In this document: positions 26,866-34,891 of the stretch, one piece after another
Position numbering within the stretch: the stretch's first letter is position 1
How the letters are laid out: each line of letters opens with the position of its first letter
Source: an uncultured Lachnospiraceae bacterium
GTDB taxonomy: Bacteria > Bacillota > Clostridia > Lachnospirales > Lachnospiraceae
Length of the DNA stretch: 53,789 nt
Assembly (NCBI GenBank): GCA_947175035.1
Contig: CAMWLG010000014.1
Span: 1-53,789, forward strand
Direction of reading: 5' to 3'
The notes under the pieces: model-generated
What the model saw: only the letters and a program-made list of their open reading frames with translations
Database searches by the model: none
Told to the model about the DNA's origin: nothing
Program-made: the position numbers and the translations under genes

Positions 26866-26902
26866 GACATAGTTGTCCCATAGCTTAGACACCTTTGTCC
26901 CA
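26866..26902. promoter_or_regulatory. Two GACA-N4-TGTCCCA dyads 22 bp apart in the gdhA leader
   Basis: Copies at 26866-26880 and 26888-26902 each have GACA/TGTC arms around four bases, plus a shared CCA. The spacing equals two helical turns. They lie just downstream of the -10 box, a typical repressor position; a leader-RNA role is the alternative. Confidence 0.6.
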
Positions 26903-26910
26903 CGGCTCTC

Positions 26911-26939
26911 ATTATATAACATTTTCCATATTTTCACAA
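26911..26939 (-). promoter_or_regulatory. gdhA promoter
   Basis: On the minus strand, -35 TTGTGA (26934-26939), a 17-bp spacer and a perfect -10 TATAAT (26911-26916). Confidence 0.8.
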
Positions 26940-27018
26940 CACACTTTATTTGATTAAATGATAAAAGTTTTCCATCCTTTTTCATGCAGATTGCACAAAA
27001 ATTATACATGTATACAAT

Positions 27019-27450
27019 TTACAAGTAACTCTTGAGTGTTGTAATGCTTTTCTGATCATAGTCCAACAATTCCTTTGCCAGCGTTCGGGGCTTCTCCCCC
27101 GCGTCCTCATTATGCTTCAACACTCTTTCCAACTCCAATGTCCCTTGATTGCGCTCCCTGATCATCAGCTCAGCGATATGCCCTGTGCTGGTATTTAAGA
27201 GCGTATTATAATGAATCCCCGTTCTCTGAACCATATCTGTCAACTGATTGGCATGATAGGGCTCCGCCTTCGCGTCCAGCAGCGCCTGCACCGCTTCTCC
27301 CCTAATTCCTGCATACTTTAGGGACTGTCTGGAAATCTGCATGGCCAATTCCTTGTCATACACTTTGTCCGCCAAAGTATCAAGCGCCTTGATCGCAGTC
27401 TCCGCATTGCGCTGTATTTCCCGGTAAATAGCTACTTCCTGTGTTTTCAT
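27019..27450 (-). CDS. Small helical protein of unknown function
   Basis: The start is the ATG at 27450, where GGGAGGCGG precedes it; the longer reading would run through a tandem repeat and is unlikely. The 143-residue protein is nearly all predicted helix, charged and soluble (EIQRNAETAIKALDTLADKVYDKELAMQISRQSLKY), with conserved-looking segments KAEPYHANQLTDMVQR and STGHIAELMIRERNQGTLELERVLKHN. The helix-rich make-up suggests a ferritin-like or DUF2383-like bundle, but I do not see a di-iron motif. It lies upstream of gdhA with no link evident. Confidence 0.7.
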   Translation of the reverse strand: MKTQEVAIYREIQRNAETAIKALDTLADKVYDKELAMQISRQSLKYAGIRGEAVQALLDAKAEPYHANQLTDMVQRTGIHYNTLLNTSTGHIAELMIRERNQGTLELERVLKHNEDAGEKPRTLAKELLDYDQKSITTLKSYL

Positions 27451-27466
27451 AACCGCCTCCCTATAC

Positions 27467-27540
27467 CAACAAACGCTGCCATGCTTCGCAAGCCAGCTTA
27501 TTGCAACAAACGCTGCCATGCTTCGCAAGCCAGCTTATTG
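27467..27540. repeat. Perfect tandem duplication, 37 bp x 2
   Basis: The unit 27467-27503 is repeated exactly at 27504-27540. Each unit contains the small hairpin GCTTCGCAAGC. It lies between the small helical protein's ribosome site and the terminator of the SH3b gene. Confidence 0.95.
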
Positions 27541-27544
27541 TAAT

Positions 27545-27583
27545 GAAAAAAGCTTCCTATAGACTATTCCATAGGAAGCTTTT
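27545..27583 (-). terminator. Intrinsic terminator of the SH3b-protein gene
   Basis: The stem AAAAGCTTCCTAT / ATAGGAAGCTTTT (13 pairs, 10-base loop) is followed by TTTTTTCATT on the minus strand, about 50 bp past the stop codon. Confidence 0.9.
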
Positions 27584-27634
27584 ACATTTTCTGCATTTTT
27601 TATACTGCACATGCATAGAAAAACTGTTTTCTAT

Positions 27635-28834
27635 TTATTGCTGTTCTACATAATCCTTTTTCACATATCCAACCTGGCCATTGTACTTAATCTTGCACCA
27701 ATCGCCCTCCACGGCAAACAAATCCGCTTTGTCACCGCCGGTGAGCACACCCAGCTTATCCGCGGTCTCACTGGCCGCCCCTCTCACATTGACATTCGTG
27801 TTCGCCTTCACGCTGCCAATGACCTCCAAGCCTGCGGCACTCTCCTCCATCCGAAGAAACTCAGATTTAATATAGCCCTTCTTATTCTCAAAGACTATCT
27901 CAGACCAACCATTCACCCGCTGCTCCACAACCTCAAGTCGCGTGCCACTGTTGACCTGTCCCAGTCTATCAGCCTGCTCACTGTCAGAACTTCTCACATT
28001 AACTGTGGTAGTGGCAACCGCATACATGGGTCCCGTTTGTTCCGGTACTTCCCCTGGCTGCTCTCCCTCGGTGCTCTCTGGCTGCGCATCCCCCTCGGAC
28101 ACAGCATTCTCGGCAGCGGTCTGCATATCCGCCAGCTTCAAGCCCACAGCCATATTGACCTGCGCCATCACCTCGTCGGCATAATCTGCCAACTCCGGAT
28201 ACGCCTCCTTGAACGCGTCATATTCCGCCTCAACACGATTGTTGAACTCTGTCACATCGGTCTGCTGGCACACCCTGGCCATATACTGATTCAAGTCATC
28301 CCCGAATTTCCTGCGCATGATATACAGAGACCCATCCTCCGCAGTACATACATAATGCGAAGTATACCCCGGGAACTCTTCCTCATGATCCGTAAAAGTC
28401 ATCCTGTAATACACATACACGATCGTCTCGCCTGCATTGAGTCCCTGCTGTGTGTAGATTTCCAGAGATGGGTAATATTCGATATAATTTGACATCTCCT
28501 GAAAAGACAACTCATCCAAAACAGAGAGTTCATCACACAGCCCCCTTAACGTCTCCAAGTCACCGAGCGCCTGCGCATTATAATACGCATAAATCAGGTC
28601 TCTAACCGCTCCGTCCTCATTTTCCACCAAGGGAACCTCATCCTGATTTCCCTGTTGTTCCCCACTCGCAGAAGAACTCTCTTCCTGCCTGGGGTCGTCC
28701 ACCTGGCGCTTACCGGCAGCCCCCAACGCAATAGAGACCGTGACAGCCACCGCCACGACCACTAACAGAGGGAGCGCAATCTTACTGTTTTTCATCAAGT
28801 AGTCGCGCACAAAGCGCAATTTATCCTTCAACAT
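27635..28834 (-). CDS. Membrane-anchored protein with two bacterial SH3 (SH3b) domains
   Basis: The start is the ATG at 28834 with AAAGGAC upstream, giving 399 residues. One N-terminal membrane span covers about residues 20-43 (KIALPLLVVVAVAVTVSIALGA). An acidic Ser/Glu linker follows, then an NTF2-like domain (LIYAYYNAQALGDLETLRGLCDELSVL...YYRMTFTDHEEEFPG), an acidic linker, and two SH3b repeats at the C-terminus, each starting with the N-V-R turn (TTTVNVRSSDSEQADRLG; TNVNVRGAASETADKLG). SH3b domains usually bind peptidoglycan, so the protein likely monitors or tethers to the cell wall. It starts 38 bp after a tRNA gene on the same strand and may share its transcript. Confidence 0.88.
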   Translation of the reverse strand: MLKDKLRFVRDYLMKNSKIALPLLVVVAVAVTVSIALGAAGKRQVDDPRQEESSSASGEQQGNQDEVPLVENEDGAVRDLIYAYYNAQALGDLETLRGLCDELSVLDELSFQEMSNYIEYYPSLEIYTQQGLNAGETIVYVYYRMTFTDHEEEFPGYTSHYVCTAEDGSLYIMRRKFGDDLNQYMARVCQQTDVTEFNNRVEAEYDAFKEAYPELADYADEVMAQVNMAVGLKLADMQTAAENAVSEGDAQPESTEGEQPGEVPEQTGPMYAVATTTVNVRSSDSEQADRLGQVNSGTRLEVVEQRVNGWSEIVFENKKGYIKSEFLRMEESAAGLEVIGSVKANTNVNVRGAASETADKLGVLTGGDKADLFAVEGDWCKIKYNGQVGYVKKDYVEQQ

Positions 28835-28860
28835 AAATAGTCCTTTCAACAAAAAACAAA

Positions 28861-28971
28861 GGTGATGTAAGATGCATCCGACAGGAATCGAACCTGCATT
28901 AAAGGCGTCGGAGGCCTTCGTTCTATCCGTTAGACTACGGATGCAAAATGTTACAATTTTGTTACATCACC
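28861..28971. promoter_or_regulatory. 10-bp inverted repeat bracketing the tRNA
   Basis: GGTGATGTAA at 28861-28870 and TTACATCACC at 28962-28971 are perfect complements that flank tRNA-Arg. They could extend the acceptor stem of the precursor and guide processing. Confidence 0.55.
28873..28944 (-). tRNA. tRNA-Arg, anticodon CCG
   Basis: This 72-base cloverleaf has acceptor GCATCCG / CGGATGC, discriminator A, a D-arm region with AACGGATA, an anticodon stem AAGGC / GCCTT around loop CTCCGAC (anticodon CCG, reads CGG), a T-arm GCAGG-TTCGATT-CCTGT, and no encoded CCA. The D-stem is weak, with two non-canonical pairs. The isoacceptor is set by the seven-base loop. Confidence 0.93.
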
Positions 28972-29054
28972 CTGACTATAATATCATAAAACAATCCCCC
29001 TGTCTACAACGAAATTATGAAAAATATATAAAAAAGGCTAAAAATCTTTCTTTT

Positions 29055-32000
29055 TTAAGCAAAATCAAACAGACTAATCTGATTTGACTCCGGCAAATCC
29101 CCCAGAAGCCCCAGTGACGCCATAAGATCCGCTATGGTCTTGGAGACCTTCGTCCGCTCCCTGAAATCATCCTTCGAGAGAAAAGGCCCATTCTTCGCCG
29201 CCTCCACGATACCGTCCGCTGCCTTCTCTCCCATGCCCTCTATGCTGGTCAAGGATGGCATAAGCTTGCCGTCTATGATCTGAAATTCACGCGCCTTCGC
29301 CCTAAAGATATCAATCGGCTCAAATTCATACCCTCTCGCATACATCTCCTGCACAATTCTCATATCGGAATAAGCATCCTTCTCCCGATTGCTCAAGCTG
29401 TCCTGACGCTTCTTGTAATCCGCCATAAGATTCTCCAAATGTCTCTGTCCCTGGCACATCAGCTCATAGGAGAACGCCTTGGCGCGGATACTGAAAAACG
29501 CTCCGTAATACGCCAGAGGATAATGGATCTTACAATAGGCGATTCTCCATGCCATCATCACATAGGCAGCCGCATGGGCCTTGGGGAACATATACATGAT
29601 CTTCTCACAGGAACCCACATACCACTCCGGCACGTCATGATCCAACATATCCTGCTTCCATTCCTCCCACTGGGGACATTTTTTCTTCGCCACGTTTCCC
29701 TTTCTCACATTCTCCATGATCTTAAAGGACTTCTCGGGCTCCACACCTTTACCAATCAGATAAGTCATGATGTCATCACGGGTGCAAATCGCGGTGGATA
29801 TGGTAGCCGTGCCGCTCCTGATCAAATCCTGAGCATTCCCCAGCCACACGTCCGTCCCGTGGGCAAGCCCGGCGATACGCACCAGATCCGAGAAGGAAGT
29901 AGGCGCAGCCTCGATCACCATCTGCATGGCAAAATCCGTGCCAAACTCCGGAATCCCCAACGCTCCTAAGGGGGTCCCGCCAATCTGCTCCGGAGTGATC
30001 CCCAAAGCATCCGTATTCTGAAACAGACTCATCACATCCTTGCCGTCCAAGGGAATCGTCACCGGATCCACCCCTGTCATATCCTGCAGCATTCGTATCA
30101 TCGTGGGATCATCATGCCCCAGAATATCCAGCTTCAACAAATTATGGTCAATGGAATGATAGTCAAAATGTGTGGTGATGATGCTGGTGGTCATATCATT
30201 CGCCGGGTGCTGCACCGGTGTAAAAGAGTTGATATCCTGCCCAATGGGAAGCACCACAATACCGCCCGGATGCTGCCCCGTGCTCCTACGCACGCCTGTA
30301 CAGCCCACAGCCAGTCGGACAATCTCGCTGTTTCTCCTGTGCAAACCCTTTTCCTCAAAATAATTCTTCACATAACCAAAGGCCGTCTTGTCCGCCACTG
30401 TCGCGATCGTGCCTGCCCGGAAGGTCTGCCCCGCCCCAAAGATTACCTCCGTGTACTTATGAGCCTTGGACTGATACTCTCCGGAGAAATTCAAATCGAT
30501 ATCCGGCTCCTTGTCTCCCTTAAACCCAAGAAACGTCTCAAAAGGAATATCAAAGCCCTCCTTATGCAAAGGCTCCCCACACACTGGACAATTCTTATCC
30601 GGCATATCAATCCCAGCCTTGCCCGAGTATGCCTTCACCTCGTCACTCTCAAAATCCACATAATGACATTTACTGCAATAATAGTGCGGACTGAGCGGAT
30701 TTACCTCCGTGATGCCCGCCATGGTAGCCACAAATGAACTTCCCACAGAACCACGGGAACCCACCAAATAGCCGTCCTCCACGGATTTCCACACCAGCTT
30801 CTGGGCAATAATATACATCACCGCGAACCCGTTGCCGATAATAGAATTCAACTCCCGCTCCAATCGATCCTCCACGATCTTGGGCAGCTCGGAACCATAA
30901 ATCTCATGAGCCTTGTTATAACAGATTTCCCGCAGCTTCTTGTCACTGTCCGGAATCACCGGCGGACACTTGTCCGGACGCACTGGCGCAATCGTCTCAA
31001 TCATATCCGCAATCATATTGGTGTTGGTAATGACAACCTCCCTCGCCTTGTCACTCCCAAGATAAGCGAACTCCTCCAACATCTCCTCCGTGGTGTGCAG
31101 ATAGAGCGGCGCCTGCTTATCCGCATCTTCAAACCCTCTGCCCGACATGATAATCCTACGGTAGATCTCATCTTGCGGATCCAGAAAATGCACATCACAA
31201 GTGGCGACCACAGGCTTGTGAAACTGCTCCCCCAACGCCACGATACGGCGATTGATATTCTGGATATCCTCCACAGAATTAATATTTCGAAAACGCTCCG
31301 ACAGAATCATAAAGGCATTGTTGCCCACGGGCTGAAGCTCCAAATAATCATAAAAGCTCACCAATCTGGCAATCTGCATATCCGACTGTCCATCCACCAG
31401 GGCACTGTACAGCTCCCCCGCCTCGCAGGCGCTTCCCAGAATCAATCCCTCCCGGTACTTCTCCACGAGACTCTTTGGGATGCGCGGACGCCTGCCATGA
31501 AAATAGGTCAGATGGGACTCACTGATCAACTTATATAAATGGATACGTCCCAAATCATTCTTTGCCAATATAATCGCATGATAAGTGGGAAGCTTGTGCA
31601 CCAGCTCCGCACTGTCCACTCCCAAGCCGTTTAATTCCGCCAGCGTGGTGACTTGATGTTCATCCGCCAGCATCTTGATAAATTTCACGAAAATATGAGC
31701 GGTACACTCCGCGTCATCCACCGCCCGATGGTGATTCTCGAGAGAAATATTCAAAGTCTTCGCCACGGCATCCAATGTATGCTTTGCCTGGTTTGGCAGA
31801 AGAACCCTTGCGGTATTCATGGTGTCCACATAAGTAAACTCCAAGGGATATCCCAATCTCCTGCAATTCTCCATGATAAAACTCATATCAAAGTTAGCGT
31901 TGTGTGCCACCATAATACAGTTCTCGCAAAATTCCAAAAACTGCGGCAAAATCTCGTCTATTTCGGGATAATCCATCACCATATCATCCCGAATGCCGGT

Positions 32001-33647
32001 CAGTTTCTCGATTTCAAAAGGAATCGGCACATCCGGATTGACAAAGGTAGAATAGCGATCCACAATCTCACCGCCGCTCACCTTCACTGCGCCGATTTCT
32101 ATAATACGATTATTCACCGGTGAAAAGCCCGTGGTCTCAATATCAAACACCACAAAATCATCCTGTAAGCTCTGCCCCTGATCCCCCGTGACGATTTCTT
32201 TCAAATCATCCACCAGATAGGCCTCCACACCGTACAGAATCTTGAAAAAGTCCTGCTTGTCAGGGTTCTCGTCCCCCGCTTCCTTCCGCTTCGACTTCTC
32301 CGCCTTCCAAAGATCGTCCCACACATGATTGGCATCCGTAAATCCCTGCACCACGCCATGATCCGTGATGGCAATCGCCCGATGCCCCCACTTGTACGCC
32401 TGCTTGACAATATCCTTCGCCTCGGACACGCCGTCAAATTCACTCATCTTGGTGTGGCAATGAAGCTCCACACGCTTGACAGCCGCCGTATCCATACGTT
32501 TCTCCGTGAAATCCACAATTCGCTTGATGCCGATGATGGAACCAATAGTGAGCTCATGATCAAATTTATCCACCATACTGACGCCCTTCACCTTGATAAA
32601 AGCCCCAGCCTTAACGTTTTCCAGAATCTCGTCCATCTGCTCGTTCTTGACAAACATTTTGACAGTGATGGTGTCTGTAAAATCAGTCACGTCAAATATA
32701 AGAATCGTTTTCTCATTCTTGATCTCCCGCTTGTCCAAATTCAGGATTTTGCCTCGGATGACTACCTCGCCCATCTCGCCGACCAGCTCCTCGATCCGCA
32801 TGGCGTCCTCCTCAAAATCCCGTCCATAAAGCACATCAGGATTGTCGCTGCGCCGAACTCCCCGACCGTAATCGCCGCCTTTTCTAAACTCTCCGCGCTT
32901 GAACTCTCCCTTCTTGAATTCGTCTTTTTTCAATTCTCTTTTTTTCGCTTCCCCCTTAGGAACCTCGACCCGCCCAGTACTGTCGGCGCTGCTCTTACTT
33001 GCGTCAAACGCCCCCGTCTTGCCGTCAAAGCCCTCCACAAACTGCTCCCCGGAAGTGTCTGGAGCCTTTGCCCCCACGCGATCCGCAATCTCCTTGACCT
33101 TAAGCTTTAGACGCAGCTCGTCCTCCTCGTATTTCCCGGTGCTCGCCTCTCTGTACTGAGCCTTGACAGCGGTTGAAAACCCGCATCTCTCTACAAGAAC
33201 CTTCTCCAAAATGCGCAGAATTTCCTCCTCCTTGCTGCGCACCAGCACCGTGTCATCCATGGTGAGCATCACCGTGTTTTCATCCGGATAGGAAAGTTCC
33301 GCGTTCTTGAATGCATTATATTCAATGTGATTGTAGTCCCTCAATTCTAACAGAATACTTTCCCGATAGATTGCCATGAACTTCTCGGGATTGTACTGGG
33401 AAGAGAGCGCAAAACGCTCGTAAATCTTCACCTTCAGCCCTGCACTGGGAAAAAGCTGCCCCAAGATTTCCTGCTCCACCGCCTGGATATCCTGTTTGAA
33501 AATCAGGCGGGAACTGAACAGATAAACACGCAGATACTCTTTGCTCTTCGTGCTGACAATTTTTTCCACCTCTGTCTGCTCCATGATATCCTGCAGGCTT
33601 TTATTTAATTTTAATGTAGGAAACACCTCAAAAAACGGTTTGCTCAT
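29055..33647 (-). CDS. polC: DNA polymerase III alpha subunit, Gram-positive PolC type
   Basis: This is a 1530-residue main replicative polymerase with built-in proofreading. Order of parts: N-terminal domains (1-190), a highly charged linker (about 229-265), an OB fold (about 283-380), a split PHP domain (HCHTKMSEFDG from 396), an inserted DEDDh 3'-5' exonuclease (VVFDIETTGFSP, Asp502/Glu504), then the polymerase palm with PDIDLNFSGEYQ, fingers, and C-terminal helix-hairpin-helix and clamp-binding tail (NQISLFDFA, where QISLF is a sliding-clamp motif). It is slightly longer than B. subtilis PolC because of the linker. Its start overlaps the stop of ispG by 4 bp. Confidence 0.98.
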   Translation of the reverse strand: MSKPFFEVFPTLKLNKSLQDIMEQTEVEKIVSTKSKEYLRVYLFSSRLIFKQDIQAVEQEILGQLFPSAGLKVKIYERFALSSQYNPEKFMAIYRESILLELRDYNHIEYNAFKNAELSYPDENTVMLTMDDTVLVRSKEEEILRILEKVLVERCGFSTAVKAQYREASTGKYEEDELRLKLKVKEIADRVGAKAPDTSGEQFVEGFDGKTGAFDASKSSADSTGRVEVPKGEAKKRELKKDEFKKGEFKRGEFRKGGDYGRGVRRSDNPDVLYGRDFEEDAMRIEELVGEMGEVVIRGKILNLDKREIKNEKTILIFDVTDFTDTITVKMFVKNEQMDEILENVKAGAFIKVKGVSMVDKFDHELTIGSIIGIKRIVDFTEKRMDTAAVKRVELHCHTKMSEFDGVSEAKDIVKQAYKWGHRAIAITDHGVVQGFTDANHVWDDLWKAEKSKRKEAGDENPDKQDFFKILYGVEAYLVDDLKEIVTGDQGQSLQDDFVVFDIETTGFSPVNNRIIEIGAVKVSGGEIVDRYSTFVNPDVPIPFEIEKLTGIRDDMVMDYPEIDEILPQFLEFCENCIMVAHNANFDMSFIMENCRRLGYPLEFTYVDTMNTARVLLPNQAKHTLDAVAKTLNISLENHHRAVDDAECTAHIFVKFIKMLADEHQVTTLAELNGLGVDSAELVHKLPTYHAIILAKNDLGRIHLYKLISESHLTYFHGRRPRIPKSLVEKYREGLILGSACEAGELYSALVDGQSDMQIARLVSFYDYLELQPVGNNAFMILSERFRNINSVEDIQNINRRIVALGEQFHKPVVATCDVHFLDPQDEIYRRIIMSGRGFEDADKQAPLYLHTTEEMLEEFAYLGSDKAREVVITNTNMIADMIETIAPVRPDKCPPVIPDSDKKLREICYNKAHEIYGSELPKIVEDRLERELNSIIGNGFAVMYIIAQKLVWKSVEDGYLVGSRGSVGSSFVATMAGITEVNPLSPHYYCSKCHYVDFESDEVKAYSGKAGIDMPDKNCPVCGEPLHKEGFDIPFETFLGFKGDKEPDIDLNFSGEYQSKAHKYTEVIFGAGQTFRAGTIATVADKTAFGYVKNYFEEKGLHRRNSEIVRLAVGCTGVRRSTGQHPGGIVVLPIGQDINSFTPVQHPANDMTTSIITTHFDYHSIDHNLLKLDILGHDDPTMIRMLQDMTGVDPVTIPLDGKDVMSLFQNTDALGITPEQIGGTPLGALGIPEFGTDFAMQMVIEAAPTSFSDLVRIAGLAHGTDVWLGNAQDLIRSGTATISTAICTRDDIMTYLIGKGVEPEKSFKIMENVRKGNVAKKKCPQWEEWKQDMLDHDVPEWYVGSCEKIMYMFPKAHAAAYVMMAWRIAYCKIHYPLAYYGAFFSIRAKAFSYELMCQGQRHLENLMADYKKRQDSLSNREKDAYSDMRIVQEMYARGYEFEPIDIFRAKAREFQIIDGKLMPSLTSIEGMGEKAADGIVEAAKNGPFLSKDDFRERTKVSKTIADLMASLGLLGDLPESNQISLFDFA

Positions 33648-34747
33648 ACCCAGTTATCCAACTCTTCCTTCAATACCGCAAGAAACTCATTCTCCGGCAC
33701 CTTGCGCACAATCTCACCATGCTTGATCAACAAACCCTCGCCGATACCGCCGGCAATTCCCAGATCCGCTTCCTTTGCCTCACCCGGACCATTGACCACG
33801 CAGCCCATGACGGCAACCTTGATGTCAAGGGGATAATCTTCCACCAGCTTTTCCACCTTGGTGGCAAGCCCGATCAGATCAATCTGCGTCCTGCCGCAGG
33901 TCGGACAGGAGACCACCTCTATCCCGCCCTTCCTAAGCCCCAAGGTGCGCAGTATCAGCTTGGCAGACTTAATCTCCTCCACGGGGTTCCCTGTCAGGGA
34001 CACACGGATGGTATCACCGATTCCCTGTCCCAGTATCATGCCAAGTCCCAATGCGGATTTAATATTCCCGCTCTGGATGGTACCCGACTCCGTGATGCCC
34101 ACATGAAGAGGATAGATCGCCTTCTCCCGCAGTAACGCGTCCGCCAAGCGCTCGTGCGCCTCCACACACATGAGCACATCCGAGGACTTAATGCTGATGA
34201 CGAGATTGTCATATCCCATATCTTCAATCAAATGTACTTTGTCCAGCGCGCTCTCCACCAGTCCTTCCGCAGTGACGCCGCCGTATTTTTCCACTAAATG
34301 TTTCTCAAGGGAGCCGCTGTTGACACCTACGCGAATAGGGATATTTCGCTGTCTTGCCACTTCCACCACCGCTCTCACCTTGTCCGTATCACCAATATTA
34401 CCGGGGTTGATGCGAATCTTGTCCGCGCCGTTTTCCATTGCCGCGATTGCCATCCGATAGTCAAAATGGATGTCTGCCACCAAGGGGATATGTATCTGCT
34501 GCTTAATCTCTTTGAGCGCAGCCGCCGCATCCGCATTCGGAACCGTGCAGCGGATAATCTCGCACCCCGCCCTCTCCAACTCCAGAATCTGCGCCACTGT
34601 CGCCGTGACATCCTCTGTCTTGGTATTCGTCATGGACTGTATCAACACGGGATTCCCCCCGCCGATTGTTTTGTCACCGATCTGTATGGTCTTGGTATGA
34701 CGGCGAATGGGGTCTGCCTCTGGATTTGTTAGGATATGTGCCTGCAT
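33644..34747 (-). CDS. ispG: 4-hydroxy-3-methylbut-2-enyl-diphosphate synthase (MEP pathway)
   Basis: This 367-residue 4Fe-4S enzyme converts MEcPP to HMBPP in isoprenoid synthesis. The TIM barrel opens with GGGNPVLIQSMTNTKTEDV. The iron-sulfur ligands lie in CPTCGRTQIDL and in MGCVVNGPGEAKEADLGIAGG. The length is normal for the bacterial form. It is coupled to polC by ATGA overlap. A strong promoter overlaps the end of dprA, and a perfect palindrome sits just after the predicted transcription start, so expression may be repressor-controlled. Confidence 0.97.
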   Translation of the reverse strand: MQAHILTNPEADPIRRHTKTIQIGDKTIGGGNPVLIQSMTNTKTEDVTATVAQILELERAGCEIIRCTVPNADAAAALKEIKQQIHIPLVADIHFDYRMAIAAMENGADKIRINPGNIGDTDKVRAVVEVARQRNIPIRVGVNSGSLEKHLVEKYGGVTAEGLVESALDKVHLIEDMGYDNLVISIKSSDVLMCVEAHERLADALLREKAIYPLHVGITESGTIQSGNIKSALGLGMILGQGIGDTIRVSLTGNPVEEIKSAKLILRTLGLRKGGIEVVSCPTCGRTQIDLIGLATKVEKLVEDYPLDIKVAVMGCVVNGPGEAKEADLGIAGGIGEGLLIKHGEIVRKVPENEFLAVLKEELDNWV

Positions 34748-34791
34748 GGATGTACTCCCCTTTACGGATAATTTGTTGTATGAATGAAATC

Positions 34792-34797
34792 ATTATA
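34792..34797 (-). promoter_or_regulatory. Possible second ispG promoter, extended -10
   Basis: TGGTATAAT on the minus strand is an extended -10, about 45 bp before the ispG start codon. No good -35 is seen. Confidence 0.4.
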
Positions 34798-34824
34798 CCA
34801 GATTACAGTTCAATCATGGTACTG

Positions 34825-34840
34825 ATGACCATTCGGTCAT
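34825..34840. promoter_or_regulatory. Palindrome ATGACC-N4-GGTCAT in the ispG leader
   Basis: Perfect six-base arms lie about 15-30 bp after the start site predicted from the promoter at 34863-34891. The shape is like a TetR-type operator. Confidence 0.5.
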
Positions 34841-34862
34841 TTCCTGCCTTGAATATGGACTT

Positions 34863-34891
34863 ATTATACTATATTTAGTGGAGTTGCTCAA
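34863..34891 (-). promoter_or_regulatory. ispG-polC promoter
   Basis: -35 TTGAGC (34886-34891), a 17-bp spacer and -10 TATAAT (34863-34868) on the minus strand. The -35 overlaps the last codons of dprA. Confidence 0.75.
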
